Positions 33,918-41,732 of a stretch of DNA of 42,475 nt are shown in pieces (the first letter of the stretch is position 1; every line of letters starts with the position of its first letter). The translations under genes were made by a program, and so were the position numbers. Below the pieces are notes generated by a model. The model ran no database searches. It was given only the letters and a program-made list of their open reading frames with translations, and was not told the origin of the DNA. Source of the stretch: an uncultured Aurantimonas sp. (GTDB lineage Bacteria > Pseudomonadota > Alphaproteobacteria > Rhizobiales > Rhizobiaceae); NCBI GenBank assembly GCA_947488615.1, contig CANKZU010000024.1:1-42475 (forward strand), read 5' to 3'.

Positions 33918-35227
33918 TACTCCGCCGCCTCGCCATAGGGAATATTGCGTCCGCCATAGCGGCGGACACGCAAATTGGCCTGCTCGGCATGGCCGACGAA
34001 GCCCTCCAGCAAACACAGCCGGGAACAGTATTCGCCGATCTCGGCCGCCGCCTCGTCGGTGGTGATCTTCTGGTAGGAATGGGTCTTGAGGAACTTGCCG
34101 ACCCACAGGCCGCCGGTGTAGCGGCCCGCCTTCTTGGTCGGGAGCGTGTGGTTGGTGCCGATCACCTTGTCGCCATTGGCAACGTTGGTGCGGGCCCCGA
34201 GGAACAGCGCGCCGTAGGAGCGCATGTTGTCGAGGAACCAGTCGTCGCGGTCGGTCATCACCTGCACGTGTTCTGACGCGATGTCGTTGGCGACGTCGAG
34301 CATCTCGTCATAGCTGTCGCAAAGAATCACCTCGCCGTAGTCCTCCCAGCTTTTCGCGGCGGTTTCGGCGGTCGGCAGGATCTGAAGGATCCGATCCACT
34401 TCGGCCAGCGTATCCTCGGCCAGCTTGCGCGAGTTGGTGACCAGCACGGCCGGCGAATTGTAACCGTGCTCGGCCTGGCCCAAGAGATCGGTGGCGCAGA
34501 GTTCTCCGTCGACGGTCTCGTCGGCGATCACCATCGTCTCCGTCGGCCCGGCGAAGAGGTCGATTCCGACGCGGCCGTAAAGCTGGCGCTTGGCCTCGGC
34601 CACGAACGCATTGCCCGGGCCGACCAGCATGTGGACAGGCTCGATCGTCTCGGTCCCCAGCGCCAGCGCGCCGACCGCCTGGATGCCGCCGAGGACGTAG
34701 ATCTCGTGCGCGCCGCCCAGATGCATGGCGGCGATCACCGCCGGGTTCGGCTCGCCCTTGAACGGCGGCGTCGCGGCGGCGATGCGGGGCACCCCGGCGA
34801 CCGAGGCGGTGAGCACCGACATGTGGGCTGAGGCGACCATGGGGAACTTGCCGCCGGGCACGTAACAACCGACCGATTCCACCGGAATGTTGCGGTGGCC
34901 GAGGACGACGCCCGGCAGCGTCTCCACCTCGATATCAGTGATGGAAGCACGCTGCGCCTCGGCGAAGCGGCGCACCTGAGCCTGCGCGAAGCGAATGTCC
35001 TCCATGTCGCGCGCCGAGACCTTGTTGATCAGGCCTTCGATGTCCGCCGGTGACAGACGGAACGCGGCCGGCGCATAATTGTCGAACTTTTCCGACAGCG
35101 CCCGCACAGCGGCGTCGCCCCGCGCCTCAATGTCGGCGAGCGTCGCCTCGACAACGCCGCGGACCTTCGCGTCGTCCTCGGAGCGCTCGGCATCCGGCTT
35201 GCCGCGCTTCAGATATTCAATCGCCAT
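33917..35227 (-). CDS. Histidinol dehydrogenase-family oxidoreductase (HpsN-like)
   Basis: NAD-dependent, zinc-containing enzyme of 436 residues from the ATG at 35227. The HisD core is complete: VGCYVPGGKFPMVASAHMS, AGPTETMVIADE, zinc Gln/His in LLGQAEHGYNSPA, catalytic Glu-His in IASEHVQVM, zinc Asp in GDKVIGTNHTLPT and zinc His in EGFVGHAEQA. Catabolic members such as sulfopropanediol 3-dehydrogenase (HpsN) carry out the same four-electron alcohol-to-acid oxidation on other diols. No other histidine gene is near, while importers, an SDR and LacI are, so a catabolic role is favoured. The true substrate is undetermined. Confidence 0.9.
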   Translation of the reverse strand: MAIEYLKRGKPDAERSEDDAKVRGVVEATLADIEARGDAAVRALSEKFDNYAPAAFRLSPADIEGLINKVSARDMEDIRFAQAQVRRFAEAQRASITDIEVETLPGVVLGHRNIPVESVGCYVPGGKFPMVASAHMSVLTASVAGVPRIAAATPPFKGEPNPAVIAAMHLGGAHEIYVLGGIQAVGALALGTETIEPVHMLVGPGNAFVAEAKRQLYGRVGIDLFAGPTETMVIADETVDGELCATDLLGQAEHGYNSPAVLVTNSRKLAEDTLAEVDRILQILPTAETAAKSWEDYGEVILCDSYDEMLDVANDIASEHVQVMTDRDDWFLDNMRSYGALFLGARTNVANGDKVIGTNHTLPTKKAGRYTGGLWVGKFLKTHSYQKITTDEAAAEIGEYCSRLCLLEGFVGHAEQANLRVRRYGGRNIPYGEAAE

Positions 35228-35231
35228 GATG

Positions 35232-35741
35232 CTACTCCGGTTTCGGCGGCGTTTTCTCGCCACGATCGAAGGCTTCCCAGCCGTCGCCCCCGAAGACGTC
35301 GCGGCCGAGCTGGGCGAGGACGGACGGAAAATCCACGCTGACCCAATTGTCGGCGATGCGTCCGTCCTTGACCTGCCAGAAATCCATATACGGGATCGTC
35401 ACGCGCTTGCCGCTGGCGGGAATCCCCATGAACTCGCCGGAATGGGTCGCTTCGATATGACCAAAGCAGGAGGCCCACTCACCCTGAACGACGAAGCGCT
35501 CGGTCTTGTAGTCGCGCTCGGTGAAGGCGGCGCGGATCGGCAGCTGCCAGTCACGGCGAAAAGCGTCGAGGCCTTGCTTGATGCCGCAGCCATAATTGCC
35601 CGTCCAGCGGAAACCCTCTTGGAAATGAGCCGCCATGTCGTTGGAGTTGGCGGCCAGCGCTTCTTCCATCGCGCGGATCGCCGCAAGCGTTTCCTGCGAC
35701 TTCTCGGGATCGGTGTCGGTTTCGTATTGCGGTTCGGTCAT
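35232..35741 (-). CDS. Single-domain NTF2-like (SnoaL) protein
   Basis: Protein of 169 residues from the ATG at 35741; the in-frame ATG at 35756 is also possible but lies under an operator-like palindrome. The SnoaL-type fold is seen in FRWTGNYGCGIKQGLDAFRRDW, FGHIEATHSGEFMGIPASGK and YMDFWQVKDGRIADNWVSVDFP followed by LGRDVFGG. The last segment closely parallels the second half of the 40612-41628 protein (YMDF/VMDF, RIAxNWVxxD, DVFG), so the two probably derive from one ancestor. It ends four bases before the HisD-family start. Confidence 0.85.
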   Translation of the reverse strand: MTEPQYETDTDPEKSQETLAAIRAMEEALAANSNDMAAHFQEGFRWTGNYGCGIKQGLDAFRRDWQLPIRAAFTERDYKTERFVVQGEWASCFGHIEATHSGEFMGIPASGKRVTIPYMDFWQVKDGRIADNWVSVDFPSVLAQLGRDVFGGDGWEAFDRGEKTPPKPE

Positions 35742-35750
35742 GGTGGTCTT

Positions 35751-35766
35751 CTTCATTCGTATGCAA
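35751..35766. promoter_or_regulatory. Internal LacI-type operator, degenerate copy
   Basis: CTTCATTCGTATGCAA differs at two of 16 positions from the operators upstream of the ATPase gene. It covers the upstream candidate ATG (35756) of the NTF2-like gene and lies in the 66-base gap after the permease gene. This position favours the ATG at 35741 as the real start and suggests an internal promoter for the enzyme half of the operon. Confidence 0.65.
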
Positions 35767-35807
35767 GGCAGGGCGGATCGGAGGCTGGAAAGGTCTAGGT
35801 CATGGTC

Positions 35808-36965
35808 TCATCCCTTGACGGCGCCGGCGGTGAGACCGCTGACGATCTGGCGCTGGAAGACCATCACCAGAACGAACAATGGCGCGGTGATCGAGACGGC
35901 GGCGGCGACGGCTCGCACCTGATCGGTTGTGGTCGTCTCGCGGTTGAAATACTGGGTGATCGCCGGAACCATGGTCATGTTCTGCGAGTCGAGCAGCAGC
36001 GAGGTCACCAGATAGTCGTTGTAGGCGAGCAGGAACGAGAACAGCCCGGTGGTGATCACGCCCGGCCACATCACCGGCATGATCACCAGGCGGAACGCCT
36101 GGAACGTCGAGCAGCCGTCGACGCGGGCGGCCTCGTCGAGTTCCTGCGGGATCGACATGAAGAACGAGCGCAGCATCCAGATGGTGAAGGGCTGGTTGAT
36201 CGCCACCAGCACAGCGATCACCGCCAGGGGCTGGCCGTAGAGCGTCGGCGCGGCATCGCCGAGCCAGGGGCGCAGGATTTCGGCGGAGTTGATGAACACC
36301 GGCAGATAGCCCGTGACCAGCACCGAATGCGGCAGCGCCCGGAAGATCAGGGCAATGATCAGGATCCAGAAAGCGAGCTGTGACCCCGTCCGGGCAAGCG
36401 CGTAACCGGCGAGCGTGCCGACGCTCAAGGAAATGGTGACGACGCCGGCGGTGACCATCAGCGAGTTGAGGAAGTTGCGGTAGAACGCGTTGCCCCACCA
36501 CACCGCCCGATAATGTTCGAGCGTTCCGCCGATAATCGGCTCTCCGAGCGGCCCGAGCGCACCGTCGAACGCGGCCAGTACCGGCGGCAGGACGACGCCG
36601 ACGAAGAGGACGACGCCGATCACATAGATCGCGGCTGCGAGGATCCAGCCGAACCAGACGGCTCCGAATGGCGCCAACCAGGCGGCGAGACGCCCGACAT
36701 GGCGCGCGCCGATCCGGTAGACGCCGACGAAGGTCGCCAGTCCGATGGCGATGTCGATCAGCGAGATGCCGTCGCCGCCTTCCCTCGTCACGGGTCCGAA
36801 GATCACCGCCAGGGGATTGGAGGAGAAGGCGTCGATCGGCGATTTGAAGCTCATCACCGCGATCCAGAACAACGGGAAGGCGGCGATCAGGCACCAGAAG
36901 GCGAGAAAGCCGTTCGAGGCGAGCCGAAGCGAAAAGGGCTGGCGCAAGGCGCGGGGGGTCGACAT
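35808..36965 (-). CDS. Sugar ABC transporter permease (MalG-like) with insertion
   Basis: Inner-membrane permease of 385 residues, about 100 longer than the usual 280. The second half is canonical: NAFYRNFLNSLMVTAGVVTISLSVGTLAGYALAR, then IPQELDEAARVDGCSTFQAFRLVIMPVMWPGVI (the EAA coupling loop) and FLLAYNDYLVTSLLL. The first membrane segment (FLAFWCLIAAFPLFWIAVMSFKSP) is followed by an extra block at about residues 65-150 with two more hydrophobic stretches (SLIDIAIGLATFVGVY, WLAPFGAVWFGWILAAAIYVIGVVLFVGVV). Its start follows the stop of the MalF-like gene by one base. The role is the channel for the imported sugar-like solute. Confidence 0.92.
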   Translation of the reverse strand: MSTPRALRQPFSLRLASNGFLAFWCLIAAFPLFWIAVMSFKSPIDAFSSNPLAVIFGPVTREGGDGISLIDIAIGLATFVGVYRIGARHVGRLAAWLAPFGAVWFGWILAAAIYVIGVVLFVGVVLPPVLAAFDGALGPLGEPIIGGTLEHYRAVWWGNAFYRNFLNSLMVTAGVVTISLSVGTLAGYALARTGSQLAFWILIIALIFRALPHSVLVTGYLPVFINSAEILRPWLGDAAPTLYGQPLAVIAVLVAINQPFTIWMLRSFFMSIPQELDEAARVDGCSTFQAFRLVIMPVMWPGVITTGLFSFLLAYNDYLVTSLLLDSQNMTMVPAITQYFNRETTTTDQVRAVAAAVSITAPLFVLVMVFQRQIVSGLTAGAVKG

Positions 36966-36966
36966 G

Positions 36967-37995
36967 TCAGCCAGTCCTCCGGTGGTCGCGCCAGGTGCGC
37001 CGCAAGAGCGGAATCAGCAGGATGACGATGCCGATCAGCGTCAGCATCGAATTGGCCGAGGCGCGGCTGACCGAGCGGTTGCCGGCATCGTCCGGCGTCA
37101 GAAGGTCGTAGGTCAGCCATTGCAACGAGATGCGGTGCGCCTGGGCCGAAAAGGCGATGATCTCCTCGAACACGCGATAGCTGTCCATCAGATGGATGAG
37201 TGCGATGAAGATGATCAGCGGCATCAGATGCGGGATGACCACGTAGCGCAGCCGCTCCCAGCGGGACGCGCCGTCGATGACCGCGCTTTCCAGCGTGTCG
37301 CGGTTCACGGTCTGAAGACCGGCGTAGAACACCACGAAGGCGAAGGGCGCGACATGCCAGACCCGATAGAACAGCATCAGGAGCTCGATCGTCCAGCCCT
37401 CGGCGAACATGTAGACGGGATGGCCGAGCAGGCGTTCAAGCGCTTGGGTGAGGATGCCGTCGCCGATGAACAGCCAGCGGATCGACAGGGCGCCGATGAT
37501 CGGGGTGATGATGAATGGCAGCAGCGAGATGAAAATGACGGGACCGCGGATCGAACGGACCGCGTTGTTGACGACGATCGCGATGGCGAGCCCAAGACCG
37601 ATCACGAGCGGCAGGGTCACGAAGGTGAAGGTGAGCGTGAACCGCAGCGCCTTGTAGAAGTCCAGCGTCAGCAGATCGCTCACCCCCCTGCCCGCGCCGG
37701 AAAACGCGGCGGCGACCCTCTCCGGTTGCAGGAGCTGGCGATAGACGTCGAGGCCGGCGAATTCGGTGACGGTGACCGGCACGCCATTGTCGTTCAGCAC
37801 CGGGCGGTTGCGGATCGCGGTGGTGCAGACCGGATCGGGAAAACCGGGCGTGCAGCTTTCGATTTCCAGCTGCTCATAAACCGTGCGGGTCTGGTGGAAA
37901 CTGCCCCAGAAGACGGACGCCAGCGGCAGCGCGATGAAGACGAGCATCATCGCGAGGGACGGAAAGACGAACCAGAAGAACGTGCTGCGTCGCAT
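36967..37995 (-). CDS. Sugar ABC transporter permease (MalF-like)
   Basis: Inner-membrane permease of 342 residues from the ATG at 37995. The first membrane helix is FFWFVFPSLAMMLVFIALPLASVFWGSF. A periplasmic loop of about 90 residues follows (with two cysteines in IESCTPGFPDPVCTT that could form a disulfide), then the channel helices (ALRFTLTFTFVTLPLVIGLGLAIAI) and the coupling loop NRDTLESAVIDGASRWERLRYVVIPHLMPL. The loop is longer than in standard sugar permeases, paralleling the enlarged partner. It lies between the binding-protein gene and the MalG-like gene. Confidence 0.93.
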   Translation of the reverse strand: MRRSTFFWFVFPSLAMMLVFIALPLASVFWGSFHQTRTVYEQLEIESCTPGFPDPVCTTAIRNRPVLNDNGVPVTVTEFAGLDVYRQLLQPERVAAAFSGAGRGVSDLLTLDFYKALRFTLTFTFVTLPLVIGLGLAIAIVVNNAVRSIRGPVIFISLLPFIITPIIGALSIRWLFIGDGILTQALERLLGHPVYMFAEGWTIELLMLFYRVWHVAPFAFVVFYAGLQTVNRDTLESAVIDGASRWERLRYVVIPHLMPLIIFIALIHLMDSYRVFEEIIAFSAQAHRISLQWLTYDLLTPDDAGNRSVSRASANSMLTLIGIVILLIPLLRRTWRDHRRTG

Positions 37996-38049
37996 GGGGC
38001 TGCCCTTGAGGCGCGATGCCGGACATACGCCGCCCGGCATCGCGGCGGA

Positions 38050-39276
38050 TCACTGCAGGAGACCGGCCTCGCGCGCGGCCGTTTCGTAGGCGCGCTCGGC
38101 ATCGGCCAGCGCCGCCTCGGCGGATTTGTTGCCGACGAGATACTCGCTGATCGTGTTGCCGATCGCCGTATGCAGAAGCCCCATTTCGGCGGTCGATGGG
38201 TAGGCCGGCGCGCCTCCCGCCTGCAGGGTCTGGATCGCGCCCTCGGCAAGACGGCCCGGCTCATAGCCCGGCAGCAGCCACACCGCCGCGGTCGGAGCCC
38301 GCTCGACGGTGGCCGAGCTCAGGCCTTCGAGAGCGAGCCGAAAGGCGGCTTCGGCGTCCTCGTCGGGGATGTTCTTGGCGACGACGATGCCGTCCCACCA
38401 GATCAACGTCGCCGGGCGGCCGTCCTCGGTCCCGAGCGGTGCCGCGGCAGTGGCGATCTTACCGACCACCTGGCTTTCCACCTCGTCGTCATTCGCGCCG
38501 GCGCGGCTCTGCCAGAAGTTCGCCATGGCGATCTTGCCCTGCTGAAACTGCTGCTGAACGTAAGTCGAGTCGGACACCGTCCATTCGGGGTCCATGTACG
38601 CCGTCATCTCCTTCATCATTTCGAGCGCTTTCACGCCGGTTTCGTTGGCGACCGTCGCCTTCGACCCATCGAACAGGTCCCCGCCCATGCCGGAGTATAA
38701 ATTCACGAAATCGAGCGCCTGGTTCCAGCCGGTCATCATCGTCGCGCCGAGCGGATATTCCATGACGCCGGCTTCCTTGATCTTCGCGGCTGCGGCCAGC
38801 ATCGCGTCGTAGGTCTTGGGCGGCTCCAGACCCAGATCGTCGAAAACGTCCTTGCGGTATTGCAGGTGATGCATGTTCACCATCATGCCGATCGCCATGA
38901 TCTTGCCGTCGACACGGATGAGCTGGTTGGGGGTCAGGTTCTGGCCGTATTTCTCGACCAAGTCGTCGAGCGGGCGGATCGTACCCTCGGCGAGCAGCGG
39001 GGTGATGGTGCCGTTGGAGACGCCACCAAGCTCGTAGAGCGAGGGACTGGCGGCGAACGCCGTCGGTTGCTTGGTGCGGAATTCCTGGTCGAGTTCGGCC
39101 TGAAAGTTCGGCGCGCATTCCGACATCGTGTCAGCTACCGCCTTCCAGGCCTCGAAGGCCGCCGCAAGCAGCTTGATCGGCTTGTCGGTCGTGAAATCGC
39201 AGGTCTGGGCACTGGCCGCCGTGGAGGCCGTCGAGAACGCCACCGCAGCGGCGAGGGCAAATTTGCGAAAGGGCAT
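38050..39276 (-). CDS. Sugar ABC transporter substrate-binding protein (family 1)
   Basis: Periplasmic protein of 408 residues with a Sec signal peptide (MPFRKFALAAAVAFSTASTAASA-Q). Family-1 traits include AAFEAWKAVADTMSECAPNFQAELDQEF at the N-lobe, YELGGVSNGTITPLLAEGTIRPLDDLVEKYG, YDAMLAAAAKIKEAGV and MANFWQSRAGANDDE. The N-terminal TCDFTTDKPIKLL with a further cysteine may be disulfide-linked. It is the second gene of the importer, after the ATPase; a ribosome site (GGGAGA) precedes the ATG. Family 1 covers oligosaccharides, polyols and glycerol-phosphates; the ligand is not readable. Confidence 0.92.
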   Translation of the reverse strand: MPFRKFALAAAVAFSTASTAASAQTCDFTTDKPIKLLAAAFEAWKAVADTMSECAPNFQAELDQEFRTKQPTAFAASPSLYELGGVSNGTITPLLAEGTIRPLDDLVEKYGQNLTPNQLIRVDGKIMAIGMMVNMHHLQYRKDVFDDLGLEPPKTYDAMLAAAAKIKEAGVMEYPLGATMMTGWNQALDFVNLYSGMGGDLFDGSKATVANETGVKALEMMKEMTAYMDPEWTVSDSTYVQQQFQQGKIAMANFWQSRAGANDDEVESQVVGKIATAAAPLGTEDGRPATLIWWDGIVVAKNIPDEDAEAAFRLALEGLSSATVERAPTAAVWLLPGYEPGRLAEGAIQTLQAGGAPAYPSTAEMGLLHTAIGNTISEYLVGNKSAEAALADAERAYETAAREAGLLQ

Positions 39277-39337
39277 CTGATTTGGTCTCCCTGTTGTAGA
39301 ACGGCTGGTGGCCGCGCGGCTGGTGCCTGGCCGGGAC

Positions 39338-40390
39338 TCAGGCTGGGGTCATCGATCGCCCGGTCTCGGCATCGAAGAGGTGGCAGATCGTCGGGGGGAT
39401 GCGAATGGCGACGGGATCGCCGATTTCGGCGCGATAGTCCTTGGGGGCCTTGACCGAGATGAGGGCGTCGCCAGCCCTGACGCTGACCATGGTGGCGTCG
39501 CCGAGAAGTTCGAGCGTATAGATCGGCGCATTGATCTCCGCCTCGCCGTCGACCACCGATGCGTCTTCGGCGCGAAATCCGAGGATGACGGGGCCATCTG
39601 GTCCGCCGAGGCTCGCGATGCGGACGTTCCTTCCGGTAAAGACACCTCCAGCCAGCGTCCCTTCCATGAGATTCATGGCGGGCGAACCGATGAAACCGGC
39701 GACGAAGGTGTTGGCCGGGTGGTCGTAAATCTCCGTGGGCGTGCCGACCTGCTGCACCACGCCCTTGTTCATCACCACCACGCGATCGGCGAGCGTCATC
39801 GCCTCGATCTGATCATGGGTGACGTAGATCGTCGTCACCTTCAGTTCGTGCTGGAGGTTCTTGATCTGAGCGCGAGTCGAGACACGCAGTTTCGCGTCGA
39901 GATTCGACAGCGGCTCGTCCATCAAAAAGACCGTCGGCTCGCGGACGATCGCCCGCGCGAGCGCCACGCGCTGGCGCTGACCGCCGGAGAGCTCGGCGGG
40001 CTTGCGATGCAGAAAGTCGCGGAGTTCGACTCGGTCGGCGGCGCGAAGCACCCTCTCCTCGTGGGCGGCGGGATCGACCTTTCTGACCTTCAGCGGGAAG
40101 CGGATATTCTCGAAGACGTTCATGTTCGGGTAGAGCCCATAGGACTGGAACACCATCGCGATGTCGCGGTCCTTCGGATCGAGGTCGTTGACCACCCGGC
40201 CGCCAATGATGATGTCGCCCTCGCTGGCTTCCTCGAGGCCCGCGATCATCCGCATTGTGGTGGTCTTGCCGCAGCCGGACGGCCCGAGCAGCACGAGGAA
40301 TTCGCGGTCGGCGATGGTCAGATCGAACTTGTCGACGCCGACGAAATTGCCCCAGCGTTTCGAGACGTTGCGAAGTTGTATCTCAGCCAT
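39338..40390 (-). CDS. Sugar ABC transporter ATP-binding protein (UgpC/MalK type)
   Basis: Cytoplasmic ATPase of 350 residues, standard for the MalK/UgpC family. It has Walker A GPSGCGKTTTMRMIAG, signature LSGGQRQRVALARAI, Walker B VFLMDEPLSNLD, switch His in YVTHDQIEAMTLADR and a C-terminal TOBE domain (VILGFRAEDASV, LLGDATMVSVRAGDALISVK). It heads the operon, before the binding protein, which is an uncommon order. The promoter (TTGCCA - 18 bases - TAGTAT on the minus strand) and the operator at 40423-40438 lie immediately upstream. Confidence 0.95.
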   Translation of the reverse strand: MAEIQLRNVSKRWGNFVGVDKFDLTIADREFLVLLGPSGCGKTTTMRMIAGLEEASEGDIIIGGRVVNDLDPKDRDIAMVFQSYGLYPNMNVFENIRFPLKVRKVDPAAHEERVLRAADRVELRDFLHRKPAELSGGQRQRVALARAIVREPTVFLMDEPLSNLDAKLRVSTRAQIKNLQHELKVTTIYVTHDQIEAMTLADRVVVMNKGVVQQVGTPTEIYDHPANTFVAGFIGSPAMNLMEGTLAGGVFTGRNVRIASLGGPDGPVILGFRAEDASVVDGEAEINAPIYTLELLGDATMVSVRAGDALISVKAPKDYRAEIGDPVAIRIPPTICHLFDAETGRSMTPA

Positions 40391-40422
40391 TCCATGCCCT
40401 CGAACCCGCTAAGGACAATTTC

Positions 40423-40438
40423 TTGCATACGAATGCAA
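40423..40438. promoter_or_regulatory. LacI-type operator O1 (ATPase side)
   Basis: TTGCATACGAATGCAA is a 16-bp palindrome apart from its mismatched W positions. It sits just downstream of the minus-strand -10 (TAGTAT, plus 40441-40446; -35 TTGCCA, plus 40465-40470), where bound repressor would cover the start of transcription. It is the exact reverse complement of O2, 55 bp away centre to centre. Confidence 0.85.
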
Positions 40439-40477
40439 AAATACTAGACAGGTTTCCGGCAATTTGGCAAGCTGTTT

Positions 40478-40493
40478 TTGCATTCGTATGCAA
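40478..40493. promoter_or_regulatory. LacI-type operator O2 (divergent gene side)
   Basis: TTGCATTCGTATGCAA overlaps the -10 element TATGCA (40487-40492) of a plus-strand promoter whose -35 TTGGCA (40464-40469) lies 17 bases upstream. That -35 occupies the same bases as the -35 of the opposite promoter. Repressor here would block the divergent tandem NTF2 gene, leaving a leader of roughly 110 bases when derepressed. Confidence 0.85.
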
Positions 40494-40611
40494 AACCCAA
40501 TGCGCCGGCCTCTCTCACTTGGCACGAGGTGGTGGCTGAGGAGGAAGAAACCTTGCCCGATCATTTGACCGGACCTGCCGAAACAACGCCGCCCCATGGG
40601 GAGACCCCGGC

Positions 40612-41628
40612 ATGATGGCGTCGACCAAGCAGCAGATTCATAGGGGGCTGCACGCGCTGGCAAGCGGGGCCGACCGTGCGGACATTTATCATGAAGACGC
40701 ACGGTTCTGGGGAAGCCACCCGATCAACGAGCGAGTTGGAGTCGAGGCGATCCGTGGCGTCTGGGGGGATCTGCGGCGAGCGCTGCCGGACCTGGAACGG
40801 CGCGACGCGATCTTCGTCGGCGGCGAGAGCGCGCCGGATGACCGCTCGCCCGCCGAGATCGCGGGGCGGTCCCTGCTGGCCTCCATGGGCTGCTACCAGG
40901 GCACCTTCGCGGCCGATCTATGGGGGATTCCGGCGACCCAGGGGGTCGTGCATCTGCGTGCTTGCGAAGTCCATCACGTCGTCGATGCGAAGATCGCCCA
41001 CTCCTATGTCCTGCTCGACCTGCTCGACCTGATGCGACAGGCCGGCGTCTGGCCCCTCGCCCCCTCGCTGGGGGCGGAAGGCATGTGGCCCGGACCTGCG
41101 GACTCGTCTGGCCTTCGCGCCGACGCAAGCGATCCGGCGCGTGGGGCCGAGGCCATGAGGACCGTGCTCGCCATGCATACCGCCCTCGGAGAGTTCGACG
41201 GCAAGTCGATCGAAAGCATCCGTCACGAACGCTACTGGACCGAAAACTTCCTCTGGTACGGCCCGGCAGGTATCGGCACGACACGCGGAATGCGGGGCTT
41301 CCGGGCCCATCATCAAATCCCGTTCCTGATTGGGTTTCCGGACCGCAAGGGCGCCGGCCATTACGTCCGGGTGGCCGATGGCGACTATGTCGTCACCGGT
41401 GGCTGGCCGTCAGTCGTCGGCACGCATCTCGGCGAATGGCTGGGGCTGCCGCCAACCGGGCGGCAGATCGAGATGCGGGTGATGGATTTCTATCGCCTCG
41501 AGGGCGAGCGGATCGCCGAAAACTGGGTACCGATCGACGTCATCCACATCCTCAAGCAGATGGGATTTGACGTTTTCGGGCGGCTGGCGCATCGGCGCGG
41601 CGCTGCGCGCCTGGAGCTGCCGCGATGA
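40612..41628 (+). CDS. Tandem NTF2-like (SnoaL/ester cyclase) protein, divergent
   Basis: Protein of 338 residues with two NTF2-fold halves. The first (about residues 10-145) contains IYHEDARFWGSHPINERVGVEAIRGVWGDL and ATQGVVHLRACEVHHVVDAKIAHSYVLLDLLDLMRQAGVW. The second (about 190-325) contains RYWTENFLWYGPAGIGTTRGMRGFRAHHQIPF, YVVTGGWPSVVGTHLGEWLG and MRVMDFYRLEGERIAENWVPIDVIHILKQMGFDVFG. SnoaL-like ester cyclases are the nearest named class. The ATG is preceded by GGGGAGA. It is transcribed away from the importer operon and shares its operator region, so it should belong to the same LacI regulon. Confidence 0.87.
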   Translation: MMASTKQQIHRGLHALASGADRADIYHEDARFWGSHPINERVGVEAIRGVWGDLRRALPDLERRDAIFVGGESAPDDRSPAEIAGRSLLASMGCYQGTFAADLWGIPATQGVVHLRACEVHHVVDAKIAHSYVLLDLLDLMRQAGVWPLAPSLGAEGMWPGPADSSGLRADASDPARGAEAMRTVLAMHTALGEFDGKSIESIRHERYWTENFLWYGPAGIGTTRGMRGFRAHHQIPFLIGFPDRKGAGHYVRVADGDYVVTGGWPSVVGTHLGEWLGLPPTGRQIEMRVMDFYRLEGERIAENWVPIDVIHILKQMGFDVFGRLAHRRGAARLELPR

Positions 41629-41732
41629 GCGATCCTCGCCCCTGGATATCGCGCGGCATCCCTGGTCTTTCCGGGGCGACCGCCCTTGTCGCCACGACAT
41701 CCAACGTTGCCATAAAAGACGGAATGCGATAG
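41625..41732 (+). pseudogene. Start of a coupled gene, truncated (possibly SDR)
   Basis: An ATG overlapping the stop of the tandem NTF2 gene (ATGA) opens a 35-codon frame reading MSDPRPWISRGIPGLSGATA then LV, before drifting into unremarkable sequence and a stop. The phrase LSGATALV recalls the LSGKTALVTG start of short-chain dehydrogenases, but the glycine motif is absent. I read it as the beginning of the next operon gene, cut off by a rearrangement within about 70 bases. It could also be a chance overlap. Confidence 0.35.

Noticed and set aside
36745..38700. A 651-codon plus-strand frame opposite the sugar permease and binding-protein genes
   Set aside because: It is the antisense shadow of two well-supported genes in GC-rich DNA, with a His/Asp/Arg-rich composition and no family features.
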